A DNA stretch of 64,000 bases from Oscillospiraceae bacterium (GTDB lineage: Bacteria; Bacillota; Clostridia; Oscillospirales; Ruminococcaceae), in NCBI GenBank assembly GCA_024404915.1, contig JAKSPJ010000010.1:1-64000 (forward strand), given 5' to 3'. Below are positions 26,417 through 36,293 of this stretch, one piece after another. The stretch's first letter is position 1, and every line of letters starts with the position of its first letter. A program made the translations under genes and the position numbers. The notes beneath the pieces were generated by a model. That model worked only from the letters and a program-made list of their open reading frames with translations. It searched no databases and was not told where the DNA came from.

Positions 26417-26727
26417 TGCCGTTTGATGGCAGGAACCAGCTTGCCAATGAACATATCAAAGAGCAGGCCCAGCACATAGGCTGCAGCCAGAGGCACCACG
26501 CCAAACCAGAACACTTCAGAAAGTGTCTCATGGGTAAAGTAGGTATAGAAAATCATCACAGCTGCGATGCACATGCAAATGGAACGGAATACCAATGAGG
26601 GAATCCCGTTGACACAGCGCACACCGCATTTCATACAGGGTTTGCCAACATTGCTCATTCCTCCGCAGAATGCTTTCTGAATGGGCGAAAAGGTTTTCTC
26701 TCCGCAGTGCGGACACGCAAATTTCAT
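26413..26727 (-). CDS. Zinc-ribbon membrane protein, 104 aa
   Basis: Unnamed protein. The first 45 residues hold two CxxC pairs (CPHCGEKTF, then KPCMKCGVRC), a zinc-ribbon pattern, followed by two transmembrane helices. The start at 26727 has AGGAGGA upstream; a longer reading inside lepA has no ribosome site. It lies 22 bases after lepA and overlaps hemW by 4 bases. The role is unknown. Confidence 0.75.
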   Translation of the reverse strand: MKFACPHCGEKTFSPIQKAFCGGMSNVGKPCMKCGVRCVNGIPSLVFRSICMCIAAVMIFYTYFTHETLSEVFWFGVVPLAAAYVLGLLFDMFIGKLVPAIKRQ

Positions 26728-26749
26728 ATTGAATCCTCCTGACAGGGCA

Positions 26750-28552
26750 TCATTCGTCAAATTTAAGAACCGCCATAAAGGCATCTGAAGGCACTTCCAC
26801 TGTACCCAGCTGACGCATACGCTTTTTGCCTTCTTTCTGCTTTTCCAGCAGCTTCTTCTTACGGGAAATATCACCGCCGTAGCACTTGGCAAGCACATCC
26901 TTACGCATTGCCTTAACTGTTTCTCTGGCAATAATCTTTCCGCCGATAGCTGCCTGAATTGGTACTTCAAACAGCTGACGCGGTATATTTTCCTTCAGCT
27001 TTTCCGCAATCTTTCTTGCTCTGGGATATGCCTTATCGTTATGCACAATGAAGGAAAGTGCATCCACTACATCGCCGTTCAGCATAAAGTCCAGCTTGAC
27101 AAGCTTGGAAGACTCGTAGCCATTCAGCTCATAATCCAGAGAAGCATAGCCCCTTGTTCGGGATTTCAATGCATCAAAAAAGTCATAGATGATTTCATTC
27201 AACGGCAATGTGTAATGCAGCTCCACACGCACATCGTCCAGATACTGCATATCCTTAAATACGCCTCTGCGCTCCTGGCAAAGCTCCATGATTCCGCCCA
27301 CATATTCCTTGGGTGCTAGGATACTTGCCTTAACAATCGGTTCCTCCGCATCTGCAATATTGGCGGGATTCGGATAGTTGGAAGGGTTGTCAATCATCAG
27401 CACTTCGCCATTTGTCAGGGTAACACGATAAATAACAGAAGGCGCTGTCGTAATCAGATCCAGGTCGTATTCACGCTCCAGACGCTCCTGAATGATTTCC
27501 ATATGCAGCAGGCCAAGAAATCCGCAGCGGAAACCAAAGCCCAGTGCAATGGATGTCTCCGGCTCGAAAGTCAGAGCGGCATCATTCAGCTGAAGCTTTT
27601 CCAGTGCCTCACGCAAATCATTGTAATGCGCACCGTCTGCGGGATAAATACCGGAATATACCATGGGGCTCACTTTACGGTATCCCGGCAGTGCCTCTGC
27701 ACAGGAACGCTCTGCAAGCGTGACAGTATCACCCACACGGGTTTCTCCGATGCTCTTGATAGATGCGGTCAGGTAACCAACCTCACCGGCTTTCAGATAA
27801 CCACGGTTAATGTGATCAGTTGCGCTCATAACACCGGCTTCCACAATCTGGAATTCTGCGCCGGTTGCCATCAGCTTAATGCGGTCACCCGTTTTGACTG
27901 TTCCCTCTTTTACTCTGACATAAATGATAACGCCCTTGTAGGAATCATAATAGCTGTCAAATATCAGTGCCTGAAGGGGGGCGTTTTCATCCCCCTTCGG
28001 GGCAGGAATATCTGAAACAATACGCTCCAGAACTTCTTCGATGTTGGTACCCATTTTGGCAGAGACTCTCGGTGCATCCAGACAGGGAATGCCGATGATA
28101 TCTTCTACCTCCTGGGCAACCCGTTCCGGCTCTGCAGAAGGCAAATCAATCTTATTGATTACAGGCAGAAGTTCCAGATCCGCTTCCACGGCCAGATAGG
28201 TATTGGCAAGGGTCTGGGCTTCGATGCCCTGTGATGCATCAATAATCAGAATGGCACCCTCACAGGCGGCAAGGGATCGGCTGACTTCATAGTTAAAGTC
28301 TACGTGTCCGGGAGTATCAATCAGATTGAAGCGATACGTTTCTCCATCCTTTGCCTTGTAGTCCAAAGCAACGGCTCTAGCCTTGATGGTAATGCCTCTT
28401 TCACGTTCAATGTCCATATTATCCAGCAGCTGTTCTTCCATATCCCGCACTGCAACTGCACAGGTTTTCTCCAGAATGCGGTCTGCAAGTGTGGATTTAC
28501 CATGGTCAATATGCGCTATAATACTAAAATTACGAATATTCTGATCTGCCAC
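26750..28552 (-). CDS. lepA: Translation elongation factor 4 (LepA), GTG start
   Basis: A protein of 600 residues with all LepA/EF4 parts: G1 [17 protein letters not shown]3 DTPGHVDF, G4 NKIDLPSA, domains II and III, and the basic C-terminal domain ([18 protein letters not shown]). EF4 is a ribosomal GTPase affecting assembly and back-translocation. The start is placed at the GTG at 28552 because GGAGG stands 8 bases before it; the ATGs at 28570 and 28567 lie within or before that site, only about ten bases after the predicted transcription start. Confidence 0.95.
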   Translation of the reverse strand: MADQNIRNFSIIAHIDHGKSTLADRILEKTCAVAVRDMEEQLLDNMDIERERGITIKARAVALDYKAKDGETYRFNLIDTPGHVDFNYEVSRSLAACEGAILIIDASQGIEAQTLANTYLAVEADLELLPVINKIDLPSAEPERVAQEVEDIIGIPCLDAPRVSAKMGTNIEEVLERIVSDIPAPKGDENAPLQALIFDSYYDSYKGVIIYVRVKEGTVKTGDRIKLMATGAEFQIVEAGVMSATDHINRGYLKAGEVGYLTASIKSIGETRVGDTVTLAERSCAEALPGYRKVSPMVYSGIYPADGAHYNDLREALEKLQLNDAALTFEPETSIALGFGFRCGFLGLLHMEIIQERLEREYDLDLITTAPSVIYRVTLTNGEVLMIDNPSNYPNPANIADAEEPIVKASILAPKEYVGGIMELCQERRGVFKDMQYLDDVRVELHYTLPLNEIIYDFFDALKSRTRGYASLDYELNGYESSKLVKLDFMLNGDVVDALSFIVHNDKAYPRARKIAEKLKENIPRQLFEVPIQAAIGGKIIARETVKAMRKDVLAKCYGGDISRKKKLLEKQKEGKKRMRQLGTVEVPSDAFMAVLKFDE

Positions 28553-28585
28553 GAATCGTTCCTCCATCATATTATATATACTTTT

Positions 28586-28614
28586 ATTATATCACATCCT
28601 TATGAAAATTGCAA
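28586..28614 (-). promoter_or_regulatory. lepA operon promoter
   Basis: Minus strand TTGCAA (28609-28614), 17 bases, TATAAT (28586-28591). Confidence 0.8.
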
Positions 28615-28691
28615 GATGATTTTTTCTGCATATTGCACAAAAATAGAAAATAAAATTTGGGAGAACGCACATGAAAATTTTATGAAAATGA

Positions 28692-28720
28692 TTGAAAAAT
28701 CTGATAAATAATGTTATAAT
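28692..28720 (+). promoter_or_regulatory. Promoter of the SPFH gene
   Basis: TTGAAA (28692-28697), 17 bases, TATAAT (28715-28720); divergent from the lepA promoter. Confidence 0.8.
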
Positions 28721-28783
28721 ATATATATGCGCAGTCTATGGCGCAATAAATTTTATAACCGCATATGCGAAAGGAGTATTACT

Positions 28784-30082
28784 ATGGGACTGATTACAGC
28801 TGCAGTACAGGCAATCGGCGGCACAATGAAAGACCAGTGGGTTGAATATTTTTACTGTGAATCCATGCCTAGTGATGTATTGATGGTGAAGGGGCACAAA
28901 AAGACCAAGGGCAACAACAAGGGCGATGACAACGTAATTACCGACGGCAGCACAATCGTGGTTGCTGACGGCCAGTGCATGATCATTGTTGTGCAGGGCA
29001 GAATCATGGAAATCTGTGCAGAACCTGGTACATATGAATATCGTTTCGGTGATTCCCCCAGTATCCTGTCTTCCGGTTTCGGAAAAGGCCTGGTAGGCAC
29101 CGCAAAGGAAATGTGGGACCGCTTCAAGCACGGCGGAGATATCCCAAAGGATCAGCGCATCTACTACTTCAACACCAAGGAAATCATGAACAACCTGTTC
29201 GGAACACAGAACCCGATTCCCTTCCGTGTTGTTGATGCAAATATCGGTCTGGATATTGACATCAGCGTTCGCTGCAATGGTTCATATTCCTACCAGATTA
29301 CAGACCCTGTTCTGTTCTATACCAATATCTGCGGAAATGTAACCGATTCCTTCACCCGTCAGGAATTCGATACCCAGATGAGAGCAGAATTCCTCAATAT
29401 TCTTCAGCCTGCATTTGCAAAGATTTCTGAGCAGGGCATCCGCTACAGCGCACTGCCGGGACGCACTACAGAGCTTTGCAAGGCAATTAATGAGGACCTG
29501 AAGGACGAATGGCTGGGTACACGCGGCATCACCATCAAGAAGATTGCTTTCAACTCCATCACCGCTTCCAAGGAAGATGAGCAGATGATTAAGGACATGC
29601 AGCGTGCCGCTGTCAACCGCAATCCCGGCATGGCTGCTGCTACTATGGTTACAGCAACTGCACAGGCAATGCAGGATGCTGCAAAGAATACCAATGGTGC
29701 AGTAAATGCATTTATGGGCTTCAACGCAGCACAGCAGGCCGGCGGCATCAATGCTTCACAGCTCTTCCAGATGCAGCAGCCGGCAGCAGCTCCCCAGGCA
29801 GCTCCTGCTGCAGACAGCTGGACCTGTTCCTGCGGCACTGCAAACACAGGTAAGTTCTGCATGAGCTGCGGCTCCGGAAAGCCGGCTCCTGCTCAGGGCT
29901 GGACCTGCTCCTGCGGTACTGTAAACCAGGGCAAATTCTGCATGGAATGCGGCAAGACAAAGCCGGCTGGTGCTCCGCTTTACAAGTGCGATAAGTGCGG
30001 CTGGACTCCGGCTGATCCTACCAATCCGCCTAAATTCTGTCCGGAGTGCGGCGATGTGTTCGATGAGAACGATGCACAGTAA
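28784..30082 (+). CDS. SPFH-domain protein with three zinc-ribbon motifs (YdjI-like)
   Basis: A protein of 432 residues. An SPFH/band-7-like domain (about 20-300, beginning QWVEYFYCESMPSDVLMVKG) is followed by an Ala/Gln-rich linker and three CxCG or CxxCG knuckles (SCGTANTGKFCMSCGSG, then a second CSCGTVNQGKFCMECG, then CDKCGWTPADP with FCPECG). Relatives such as B. subtilis YdjI are linked to PspA-type membrane stress systems. No membrane helix is seen. The start has AAGGAG and follows its own promoter. It is monocistronic, ending in a strong terminator. Confidence 0.85.
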   Translation: MGLITAAVQAIGGTMKDQWVEYFYCESMPSDVLMVKGHKKTKGNNKGDDNVITDGSTIVVADGQCMIIVVQGRIMEICAEPGTYEYRFGDSPSILSSGFGKGLVGTAKEMWDRFKHGGDIPKDQRIYYFNTKEIMNNLFGTQNPIPFRVVDANIGLDIDISVRCNGSYSYQITDPVLFYTNICGNVTDSFTRQEFDTQMRAEFLNILQPAFAKISEQGIRYSALPGRTTELCKAINEDLKDEWLGTRGITIKKIAFNSITASKEDEQMIKDMQRAAVNRNPGMAAATMVTATAQAMQDAAKNTNGAVNAFMGFNAAQQAGGINASQLFQMQQPAAAPQAAPAADSWTCSCGTANTGKFCMSCGSGKPAPAQGWTCSCGTVNQGKFCMECGKTKPAGAPLYKCDKCGWTPADPTNPPKFCPECGDVFDENDAQ

Positions 30083-30105
30083 TTCCCGGCTGAAACAATA
30101 ATCTG

Positions 30106-30140
30106 AAAAAGGCTGAGTGTTTTCACACTCAGCCTTTTGT
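30106..30140 (+). terminator. SPFH gene terminator
   Basis: AAAAAGGCTGAGTGT pairs with ACACTCAGCCTTTT around a short loop. Confidence 0.85.
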
Positions 30141-30252
30141 ATTTCATATCTGCGTACAGCAGCAGCAGTTGTCTCTGTACTGGTTTTCTTTCACATCACA
30201 AAAAGATGCTGTCAGAATACAGATTCCCGGATCATTGCATTATCTTGAAAGC

Positions 30253-31101
30253 CTACGATTCCAGAATTTTCCGCATCATGGAATAATCCGTATCTATGTG
30301 TTTTTTCTGCGCAATATCAATTAATCGCAATGATGCCGCTTTATAAAGCAACTGTTCTTTTTCATCTGAAACAGCGCTCAGATGTCTGCTGACAGTGGAA
30401 AGGTCATTTCGCTCAACGGGACCTGTCAGCGCATCTTTTGTGCCCACTGCAAAAACCCGCTCCACGTTGCTGACTGCCAGGGGACGCAGGGCAGCCATTG
30501 CCTCCTCCTGACTGAATCCGCACTGCGTCATCAGCTGCAAACTCATATCCAGTACCGCACAAACCAGATTACTGGCAATGGCACAGGCGGCATGATATCT
30601 GCTTTTCGCATCTTCCGAAATCCTGCGTGTTTTATTCCCCAGCTGCTCCAGAAGAGTCTGCATATACAGCACGCATTTTTCGTCCCCTTCCAGGCAGAAA
30701 AATGCCTCTCCGATAGTCAGATAGCTTTCTGTCTTGCTGCTGACAGGATACAGCGGATGCACCGATGCTGCATATAGCCCTTTGCATTTCCAATCCGGAA
30801 ACGCCTCACCTGCGGTCATGGAACCGCTGCAGTGACATAGATATTTCCCCTGCAAATCATAGTTGGCAATTTGCTCATATACGTCGGAAATCATTCCGTC
30901 CGGCACAGTGATAAAAATGATATCACTGTCACGCACCAATACTTCCATATCAGAATAATACACGGAGTTTGTAAAGGCTGCGGCTTCCATTGCAGACTGA
31001 GGAGTGCGGCTGGCAAAGCCTGAAATGGAAATGCCATGCACTGAGAAGTATTTTGCAAGGGTAACTCCGACTTTTCCCGCACCAATAAAACCGATTCTCA
31101 T
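30253..31101 (-). CDS. panG: Rossmann-DUF2520 protein, PanG-type ketopantoate reductase
   Basis: A protein of 282 residues. The N-terminal NAD(P) fold (MRIGFIGAGKVGVTLAKYF) and C-terminal DUF2520 helical domain (SRYHAACAIASNLVCAVLDM) match the PanG family, shown in Francisella to reduce ketopantoate when panE is absent. No panE is in this window, and the gene ends a coaBC-coaX-panG operon beside panBCD, which supports the assignment strongly, although the substrate is inferred. The start lies 6 bases after the coaX stop without an evident ribosome site, so translation is probably coupled. Confidence 0.82.
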   Translation of the reverse strand: MRIGFIGAGKVGVTLAKYFSVHGISISGFASRTPQSAMEAAAFTNSVYYSDMEVLVRDSDIIFITVPDGMISDVYEQIANYDLQGKYLCHCSGSMTAGEAFPDWKCKGLYAASVHPLYPVSSKTESYLTIGEAFFCLEGDEKCVLYMQTLLEQLGNKTRRISEDAKSRYHAACAIASNLVCAVLDMSLQLMTQCGFSQEEAMAALRPLAVSNVERVFAVGTKDALTGPVERNDLSTVSRHLSAVSDEKEQLLYKAASLRLIDIAQKKHIDTDYSMMRKILES

Positions 31102-31107
31102 ATCGTA

Positions 31108-31881
31108 TCAGCTTTTGCGGTTCTTCCGATACAGAATCGAAAGACCTTTAATCAACAGACTGCCATCGTGGATGATACTGCGCCTGCAGAGAGGCACAAC
31201 CAGGGCGGAAAGCCCGCCGGTAGCAACAACGGTGCATGCTTCTTTGATTTCCTTTTCCATGCGTTCAATGATACCATCCAGCGCACAGGCATTAGAATAC
31301 AGAATCCCGCTTCTCAGACAGTCAACTGTATTGGTTCCGATGATTTTTGCAGGTACTTCATAATTCACCTTAGGCAGTTTTGCGGTTCTGGCAGTGAGCG
31401 CCTCTGCTGAAATTTTCATGCCCGGCATAATGACGCCGCCACGATAATTTTTCTGGCTGTCCACTACAGAAACAGTTGTGGCAGTACCCATATCAATGAT
31501 AATCAGTGGGACGGGATACTGATGGGCGGCGGCGACGGCATCAACAACCTGGTCACTGCCAAGCTGTGAAGGATTATCAATCAGAATATTCAGACCTGTT
31601 TTCACCCCCGGCCCGATGCACATGACATCCACATGGAAATACTTTCGAAGTGCTTCCATGACGGTTTCTGTGACGGATGGAACAACGGATGACATGACAG
31701 CATCTGTGACAGATGCAGCAGAGATGCTGTTCATCTCCAGGATGTTTTTGAAGTGAGAGGCATATTCGGATGCTGTGGCGTTATGGTCTGTCTGAATACG
31801 CTCAAAGAGAATGACATGATCGTTTTCATCTACGATTCCGAAAGCAACATTTGTGTTGCCGATATCAACAGCTAAAAGCAT
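31108..31881 (-). CDS. coaX: Type III pantothenate kinase
   Basis: A protein of 257 residues of the ASKHA fold: MLLAVDIGNTNVAFGI phosphate loop, GPGVKTGL, the LGSDQVVDAVAAAH catalytic-Asp region, DMGTATTVSVVD, and GGVIMPGM. It makes 4'-phosphopantothenate; type III enzymes are not feedback-inhibited by CoA. The AGGAGG site supports the start. It lies between coaBC and panG. The usual GADR at the catalytic Asp reads GSDQ here, keeping the Asp. Confidence 0.93.
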   Translation of the reverse strand: MLLAVDIGNTNVAFGIVDENDHVILFERIQTDHNATASEYASHFKNILEMNSISAASVTDAVMSSVVPSVTETVMEALRKYFHVDVMCIGPGVKTGLNILIDNPSQLGSDQVVDAVAAAHQYPVPLIIIDMGTATTVSVVDSQKNYRGGVIMPGMKISAEALTARTAKLPKVNYEVPAKIIGTNTVDCLRSGILYSNACALDGIIERMEKEIKEACTVVATGGLSALVVPLCRRSIIHDGSLLIKGLSILYRKNRKS

Positions 31882-31949
31882 AGGGTTCCTCCTATAGAAT
31901 CATATGTACGTCTAAAAAATGCGATAATGATATACCGTTTCTGATGGGG

Positions 31950-33155
31950 CTATTTCTCCTTTTGTGCTGCAAGCTCCAGAATCCGGTTCAGAATGAGATT
32001 TGCTGCATCAAACTTGCTCATTATGGCAAGCTCCTGTGTCTGTTCCGGGTCAATCAGTGTTATTATATTGGTATCGCCGCCAAACCCTGCGCCCTCCTGC
32101 CGTATGGAATTGGCACAAATCATATCACACTTCTTTTTCAGCAGCTTCTTGCGGGAATTCTCAATGACATTCTCCGTCTCCATGGAAAAGCCGCAGAGGA
32201 TTTGTCCTTTCCTTTTGTTGGCTCCAAGGTATGCCAGAATATCCTTTGTGCGCTTCAGAGGAATGCTCATATCCCCATCCGATTTCTTGATTTTTTGCTC
32301 TGCCGCCGCAATGGGTGTATAATCTGCCACTGCCGCAGCTTTTATGATAATATCCTGTGCCTGCTGTCTCTCAGTCACAGCACAAAACATTTCCTCCGCT
32401 GATTCCACCGGCACAACCTCCACAAACATCGGCGGTGCGACATCTGTATGGGCAGAGACCACCGTCACATCTGCGCCCCGCAGCATGGCAGCCTTTGCCA
32501 GAGCAAATCCCATTTTTCCGCTGGAATGATTGGTGATAAAACGGACGGGATCAATCTTCTCTCTCGTTGCACCTGCTGTAACCAGAACATGCTTTCCCTG
32601 CATATCCTTTTCAAATGCAATCTCACGGAGAATGTATTCCAGAAGGGTATTTTCATCCGGCAGTTTTCCGTCACCGATATCACGGTTTGCCAGCATGCCA
32701 CGAACCGGCGCAATAATCTCATAGCCGTATCGTTTCAGTTTCTCCATATTTTCCTGCACTATGGGATTGTGAAGCATATTGTGATTCATGGCAGGTGCAA
32801 TGATTTTTTTGCAGGTACAGGCCATAACTGTGGTTGTCAGCATATCGTCTGCAATGCCGTTTGCAATTTTCCCGATGACATTTGCAGAGGCAGGGGCCAC
32901 CATAACCACATCTGCTTTTTTGGCAATGGACACATGTTCCACACTGTATTCAAAATTTCTGTCAAAAGTATCCATCAGACATTTATGCTGCGTCAGCGTT
33001 TCAAAGGTCAGCGGATGAATAAAATTCTGTGCATTTTTCGTCATTGCTACATGCACTTCTGCACCAAGTTTGGTCAGCATTCTTGCAAGATTCGGAATCT
33101 TATAGGCAGCAATGGAACTGGATACACATAACAAAACCGTTTTTCCTGTCAACAT
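31950..33155 (-). CDS. coaBC: Bifunctional phosphopantothenoylcysteine decarboxylase/synthase
   Basis: A protein of 401 residues. The N-terminal CoaC flavoprotein half (LLCVSSSIAAYKIPNLARML, IAPAMNHNMLHNP) and the C-terminal CoaB half (TREKIDPVRFITNHSSGKMG, KRTKDIL) are both complete. It adds Cys to phosphopantothenate using CTP and then decarboxylates the product. First gene of the coaBC-coaX-panG operon; I could not fix a convincing promoter in the 224-base upstream gap. Confidence 0.95.
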   Translation of the reverse strand: MLTGKTVLLCVSSSIAAYKIPNLARMLTKLGAEVHVAMTKNAQNFIHPLTFETLTQHKCLMDTFDRNFEYSVEHVSIAKKADVVMVAPASANVIGKIANGIADDMLTTTVMACTCKKIIAPAMNHNMLHNPIVQENMEKLKRYGYEIIAPVRGMLANRDIGDGKLPDENTLLEYILREIAFEKDMQGKHVLVTAGATREKIDPVRFITNHSSGKMGFALAKAAMLRGADVTVVSAHTDVAPPMFVEVVPVESAEEMFCAVTERQQAQDIIIKAAAVADYTPIAAAEQKIKKSDGDMSIPLKRTKDILAYLGANKRKGQILCGFSMETENVIENSRKKLLKKKCDMICANSIRQEGAGFGGDTNIITLIDPEQTQELAIMSKFDAANLILNRILELAAQKEK

Positions 33156-33305
33156 GCAATCATCTCCTCTACTATCCGGACAATATGAATTTCAAATATC
33201 GTATTATCTGCAATAAAGTTTGCCGCATTCCATAACAATCGTCAATAGAAAGAGCATACTTTGGGTGTATCAGGTATTCAATGCAATTCTCTCCGGAAAT
33301 AATAC

Positions 33306-33340
33306 AACCAGCCTTGCAAAGGCAGGGCTGGTTCATTTAT
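33306..33340 (-). terminator. Terminator of panBCD
   Basis: AACCAGCC and GGCTGGTT pair across TTGC/GCAG-type inner bases, 45 bases after the panD stop. Confidence 0.7.
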
Positions 33341-33379
33341 TCCGGGCAATGGAATTGCGTGATATTGGTTCTCCGTGAA

Positions 33380-33772
33380 TCAGAACATATCCGCTAAACG
33401 GCCATGCTTTTCATAGCGCATGGTCTTGAGGGGCTGATTCTTTTCATTCACAAAAACCACACGGGGCGGATTTTCAGCAAGTTCTTCCGGTGTCATATCC
33501 GCATAACTCATGATAATCACGGTATCCCCCTTCTGGCCGCAGCGTGCCGCTGCTCCATTCAGACAAATCACACCGCTTCCCCGCTCACCTGCAATAACAT
33601 AGGTTTCAATACGGCTTCCGCTGTTCACATTCACAATATGCACATGCTCATATTCATATATGCCGGATTGCTCCATCAGTTCCTCATCAATTGTGATACT
33701 TCCCACATAATCCAGTTCTGCCTGGGTGATGACCGCGCGATGTATTTTACTCTTCAAAACAGATATTGTCAT
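33380..33772 (-). CDS. panD: Aspartate 1-decarboxylase
   Basis: A protein of 130 residues with [20 protein letters not shown]; self-cleavage between Gly and Ser of YVGSITID generates the pyruvoyl cofactor. It makes beta-alanine for PanC. GAGGTGAG precedes the ATG. It is the last gene of panBCD, 11 bases after panC. Confidence 0.95.
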   Translation of the reverse strand: MTISVLKSKIHRAVITQAELDYVGSITIDEELMEQSGIYEYEHVHIVNVNSGSRIETYVIAGERGSGVICLNGAAARCGQKGDTVIIMSYADMTPEELAENPPRVVFVNEKNQPLKTMRYEKHGRLADMF

Positions 33773-33783
33773 TCGGGCTCACC

Positions 33784-34632
33784 TCAGACATTCTCAATGA
33801 AAAAGTTATCAATCAACCTTGTTTTGCCGATATATACCGCAATGGCACAGAGTGCCGGCTTTTCAATCCGCTGAATCTGCTGCATTGTGCCCAGATCCAC
33901 AATTTTGACATAGTCGATTTTTGCAAGAGGTTCGGCAGAAATCATCTGCGTCATTTCAGCAATAATTTTCTCCGCATCTCTTTCTCCCTCATTCACCATC
34001 TTTTCGCCCATGAAAATGGAACGGGATAATACCAGTGCTGCTTCCTGTTCCGATGCACTCAGATAGGTGTTTCTGGAGCTTTTGGCAAGCCCGTTTTCTT
34101 CACGGATAATCGGACAGCCAATGATTTCGATATCCATATTCAGGTCATCCACCATATGTCTGATGACAGCAAGCTGCTGTGCATCTTTTTTTCCGAAATA
34201 AGCACGATCCGGCTTCACAATATTAAACAGCTTTGCTACAACAGTACAAACGCCTCTGAAATGCACCGGGCGGCTTAATCCACAGAGTTCCTCTGTAAGA
34301 ACAGTCATATCCACAAAGGAGGAGAATCCCTCATGATACATTTCTGATGGTTCCGGGTTGAAAATCAGATCACCGCCGGCGGCCTCCACTACTTTCTGGT
34401 CACGCTCAATATCACGGGGATAACTAGCCAGATCTTCATTTGCACCGAACTGCATCGGGTTCAGAAATACTGATACAACAGTTTTGTCATTGTTGGCAGA
34501 GGATGCTTCAATCAGGCTTGCATGCCCTTCATGCAGATAGCCCATTGTGGGCACAAATCCCACGGTGAGCCCCTGTTTTCTCCATTCTGCAGTGATTTCA
34601 CGCACTTCTGCAATTGTCTTTACCAGTTTCAT
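33784..34632 (-). CDS. panC: Pantothenate synthetase
   Basis: A protein of 282 residues of the HIGH nucleotidyltransferase fold: FVPTMGYLHEGHASLIEAS, SVFLNPMQFG, FGKKDAQQLAVIRHMVDDLN and the KMSKS-like SSRNTYLS. It joins pantoate and beta-alanine with ATP. It starts 3 bases after the panB stop. Confidence 0.96.
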   Translation of the reverse strand: MKLVKTIAEVREITAEWRKQGLTVGFVPTMGYLHEGHASLIEASSANNDKTVVSVFLNPMQFGANEDLASYPRDIERDQKVVEAAGGDLIFNPEPSEMYHEGFSSFVDMTVLTEELCGLSRPVHFRGVCTVVAKLFNIVKPDRAYFGKKDAQQLAVIRHMVDDLNMDIEIIGCPIIREENGLAKSSRNTYLSASEQEAALVLSRSIFMGEKMVNEGERDAEKIIAEMTQMISAEPLAKIDYVKIVDLGTMQQIQRIEKPALCAIAVYIGKTRLIDNFFIENV

Positions 34633-34635
34633 TTC

Positions 34636-35484
34636 TTATCCCTCCACTTTGAATTGTGCTCTGAGACGGCTCACAATGTCAGCATCCACTTTGAATGTGT
34701 GCTCTTTCTGCGGGAATTTCCCATTCTTTGTTTCCTCAATGTATGCCTGGAATCCTGCCTGCATCACAGAACCCACATCTGCAAAACGCTTTGCGAATTT
34801 GGGTGTAAAGTCGGAGAAAATGCCAAGCATGTCCTGATAAACAAGAACCTGACCGTCACATTCTGCACCTGCACCGATGCCGATAGTCGGAATGGAAAGC
34901 AGTCTGGTAATAATTGCTGCGATTTCCGCAGGGACGCATTCCAGCACAACCATACATGCTCCTGCCTCCTGCACATCAAGGGCATCCTGAATAATCTGTT
35001 CTGCACGGCCGTACTCTTTTCCCTGTACCTTGAAACCGCCGAACACGTTGACAGACTGCGGCGTCATGCCAATATGGGCAACGACAGGGATGGATGCATT
35101 TGTAATGGCACGAATCTGCTCACATACCGCTGCACCGCCCTCCAGCTTGACGGCCTGTGCATTGGTTTCCTTGATGAGACGGCCGGCATTCTGTACCGCT
35201 TCCGTCACGCTGACCTGATATGACATGAAAGGCATATCGGCAATGACAAAGGCGTTCTTGGCGCCTCTTGTGACAGCCTTCGTGTGGTGAATCATGTCCT
35301 CCATGGTTACCGGGAGCGTATTTTCGTATCCAAGCATCACCATGCCGAGGGAATCACCCACAAGGATGGTATTGATTCCGCAGGCATCCATTAGTTTTGC
35401 AGTGGAATAGTCGTATGCAGTAAGCATCGTGATTTTATCACCGGATTGCTTCTGCGCCAAAAGGGTTGAAACTGTGTTTTTCAT
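34636..35484 (-). CDS. panB: 3-methyl-2-oxobutanoate hydroxymethyltransferase
   Basis: A TIM-barrel protein of 282 residues with [40 protein letters not shown] and KLEGG. It makes ketopantoate from ketoisovalerate and methylene-THF. The start at 35484 follows TTTGGAGG; an upstream in-frame ATG has no ribosome site. First gene of panBCD. Confidence 0.96.
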   Translation of the reverse strand: MKNTVSTLLAQKQSGDKITMLTAYDYSTAKLMDACGINTILVGDSLGMVMLGYENTLPVTMEDMIHHTKAVTRGAKNAFVIADMPFMSYQVSVTEAVQNAGRLIKETNAQAVKLEGGAAVCEQIRAITNASIPVVAHIGMTPQSVNVFGGFKVQGKEYGRAEQIIQDALDVQEAGACMVVLECVPAEIAAIITRLLSIPTIGIGAGAECDGQVLVYQDMLGIFSDFTPKFAKRFADVGSVMQAGFQAYIEETKNGKFPQKEHTFKVDADIVSRLRAQFKVEG

Positions 35485-35538
35485 GGTAAAACCTCCAAAT
35501 ATAAAGTTACTGTTCACAGGGAATCAGTACTCATACAT

Positions 35539-35567
35539 AGTATAGCACAATTTCGGAAAGATTGCAA
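35539..35567 (-). promoter_or_regulatory. panBCD promoter
   Basis: Minus strand TTGCAA (35562-35567), 17 bases, TATACT (35539-35544). Confidence 0.75.
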
Positions 35568-35577
35568 GAGGAAAAAG

Positions 35578-35618
35578 CAACGCCGCACAAAGCATATCCT
35601 CTGCCTGGTGCGGTATTG
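35578..35618 (-). repeat. MITE-end-like hairpin acting as terminator after yigZ
   Basis: CCGCAC (35583-35588) and GTGCGG (35608-35613) with flanks like those of the 41286 element (GCACAAAG, GTGCGGTATTGG). On the minus strand a T run follows, so it can end tmcAL-yigZ transcription. Confidence 0.65.
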
Positions 35619-35655
35619 GCATATTTTTCAGAAAAAGCTTACCACTTGCAGAACC

Positions 35656-36276
35656 TCATGGAAATACAGCAAAATGAGTTTCCAGTATCTCCAGATCCGG
35701 TTCTCCGTTAAAGGCCTCCGTAAATCGTTTTTTGAACGCTTCAAAGCGGTCCATGCGGATATCAAACAGCAGCGTGACATTTTCAGCAAACTCACTGCCG
35801 GCATCTATCACGCCGAAATCAGAAATCAGATATGTAACAGTACCGTAATCGGCATAGGGAATAATGTACCTGACTCTGTATGCTTCACAATAATGCAGCA
35901 TTTCGGCGTTCTTCAGTGCTTCAGATGCCGCCGAAGAATAGGCTCGTGTCAGTCCGCTTGCGCCCAGAAGCACGCCGCCGAAATATCTGGTTACGACACA
36001 GCAAACATCTTCAATTTCCGCTTTCTGCAGAACACTCAGAACAGGAATACCGCCTGTTCCCTGCGGCTCCCCGTCATCGCTGTAGCGGGAACTGCCGTCA
36101 CGAAGCCGATATGCCCAGACGTTATGCCGTGCTTTATGATGTTTTGCCTTCACCGCATCAATCGCCTGCATACAGGCTTCCACAGTTTCAACCGGGAAAA
36201 TCCGGGCAATAAATTCAGAACGCTTTTCTGTAATGGAACTTTCGCAGGATTCTGCAGGGGTTGTATATTCTATCAT
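35656..36276 (-). CDS. yigZ: YigZ/IMPACT family protein
   Basis: A protein of 206 residues. The N-terminal UPF0029 domain shows KRSEFIARIFPVETVEACMQ, HNVWAYRLRDG, SDDGEPQGTGGIPVL and VTRYFGGVLLGASGLTRAYS; a smaller C-terminal DUF1949 domain follows. Eukaryotic IMPACT acts on Gcn2 regulation; the bacterial role is unknown. It begins 17 bases after tmcAL. Confidence 0.92.
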   Translation of the reverse strand: MIEYTTPAESCESSITEKRSEFIARIFPVETVEACMQAIDAVKAKHHKARHNVWAYRLRDGSSRYSDDGEPQGTGGIPVLSVLQKAEIEDVCCVVTRYFGGVLLGASGLTRAYSSAASEALKNAEMLHYCEAYRVRYIIPYADYGTVTYLISDFGVIDAGSEFAENVTLLFDIRMDRFEAFKKRFTEAFNGEPDLEILETHFAVFP

Positions 36277-36293
36277 ATTGTATCTCCGTTTGT

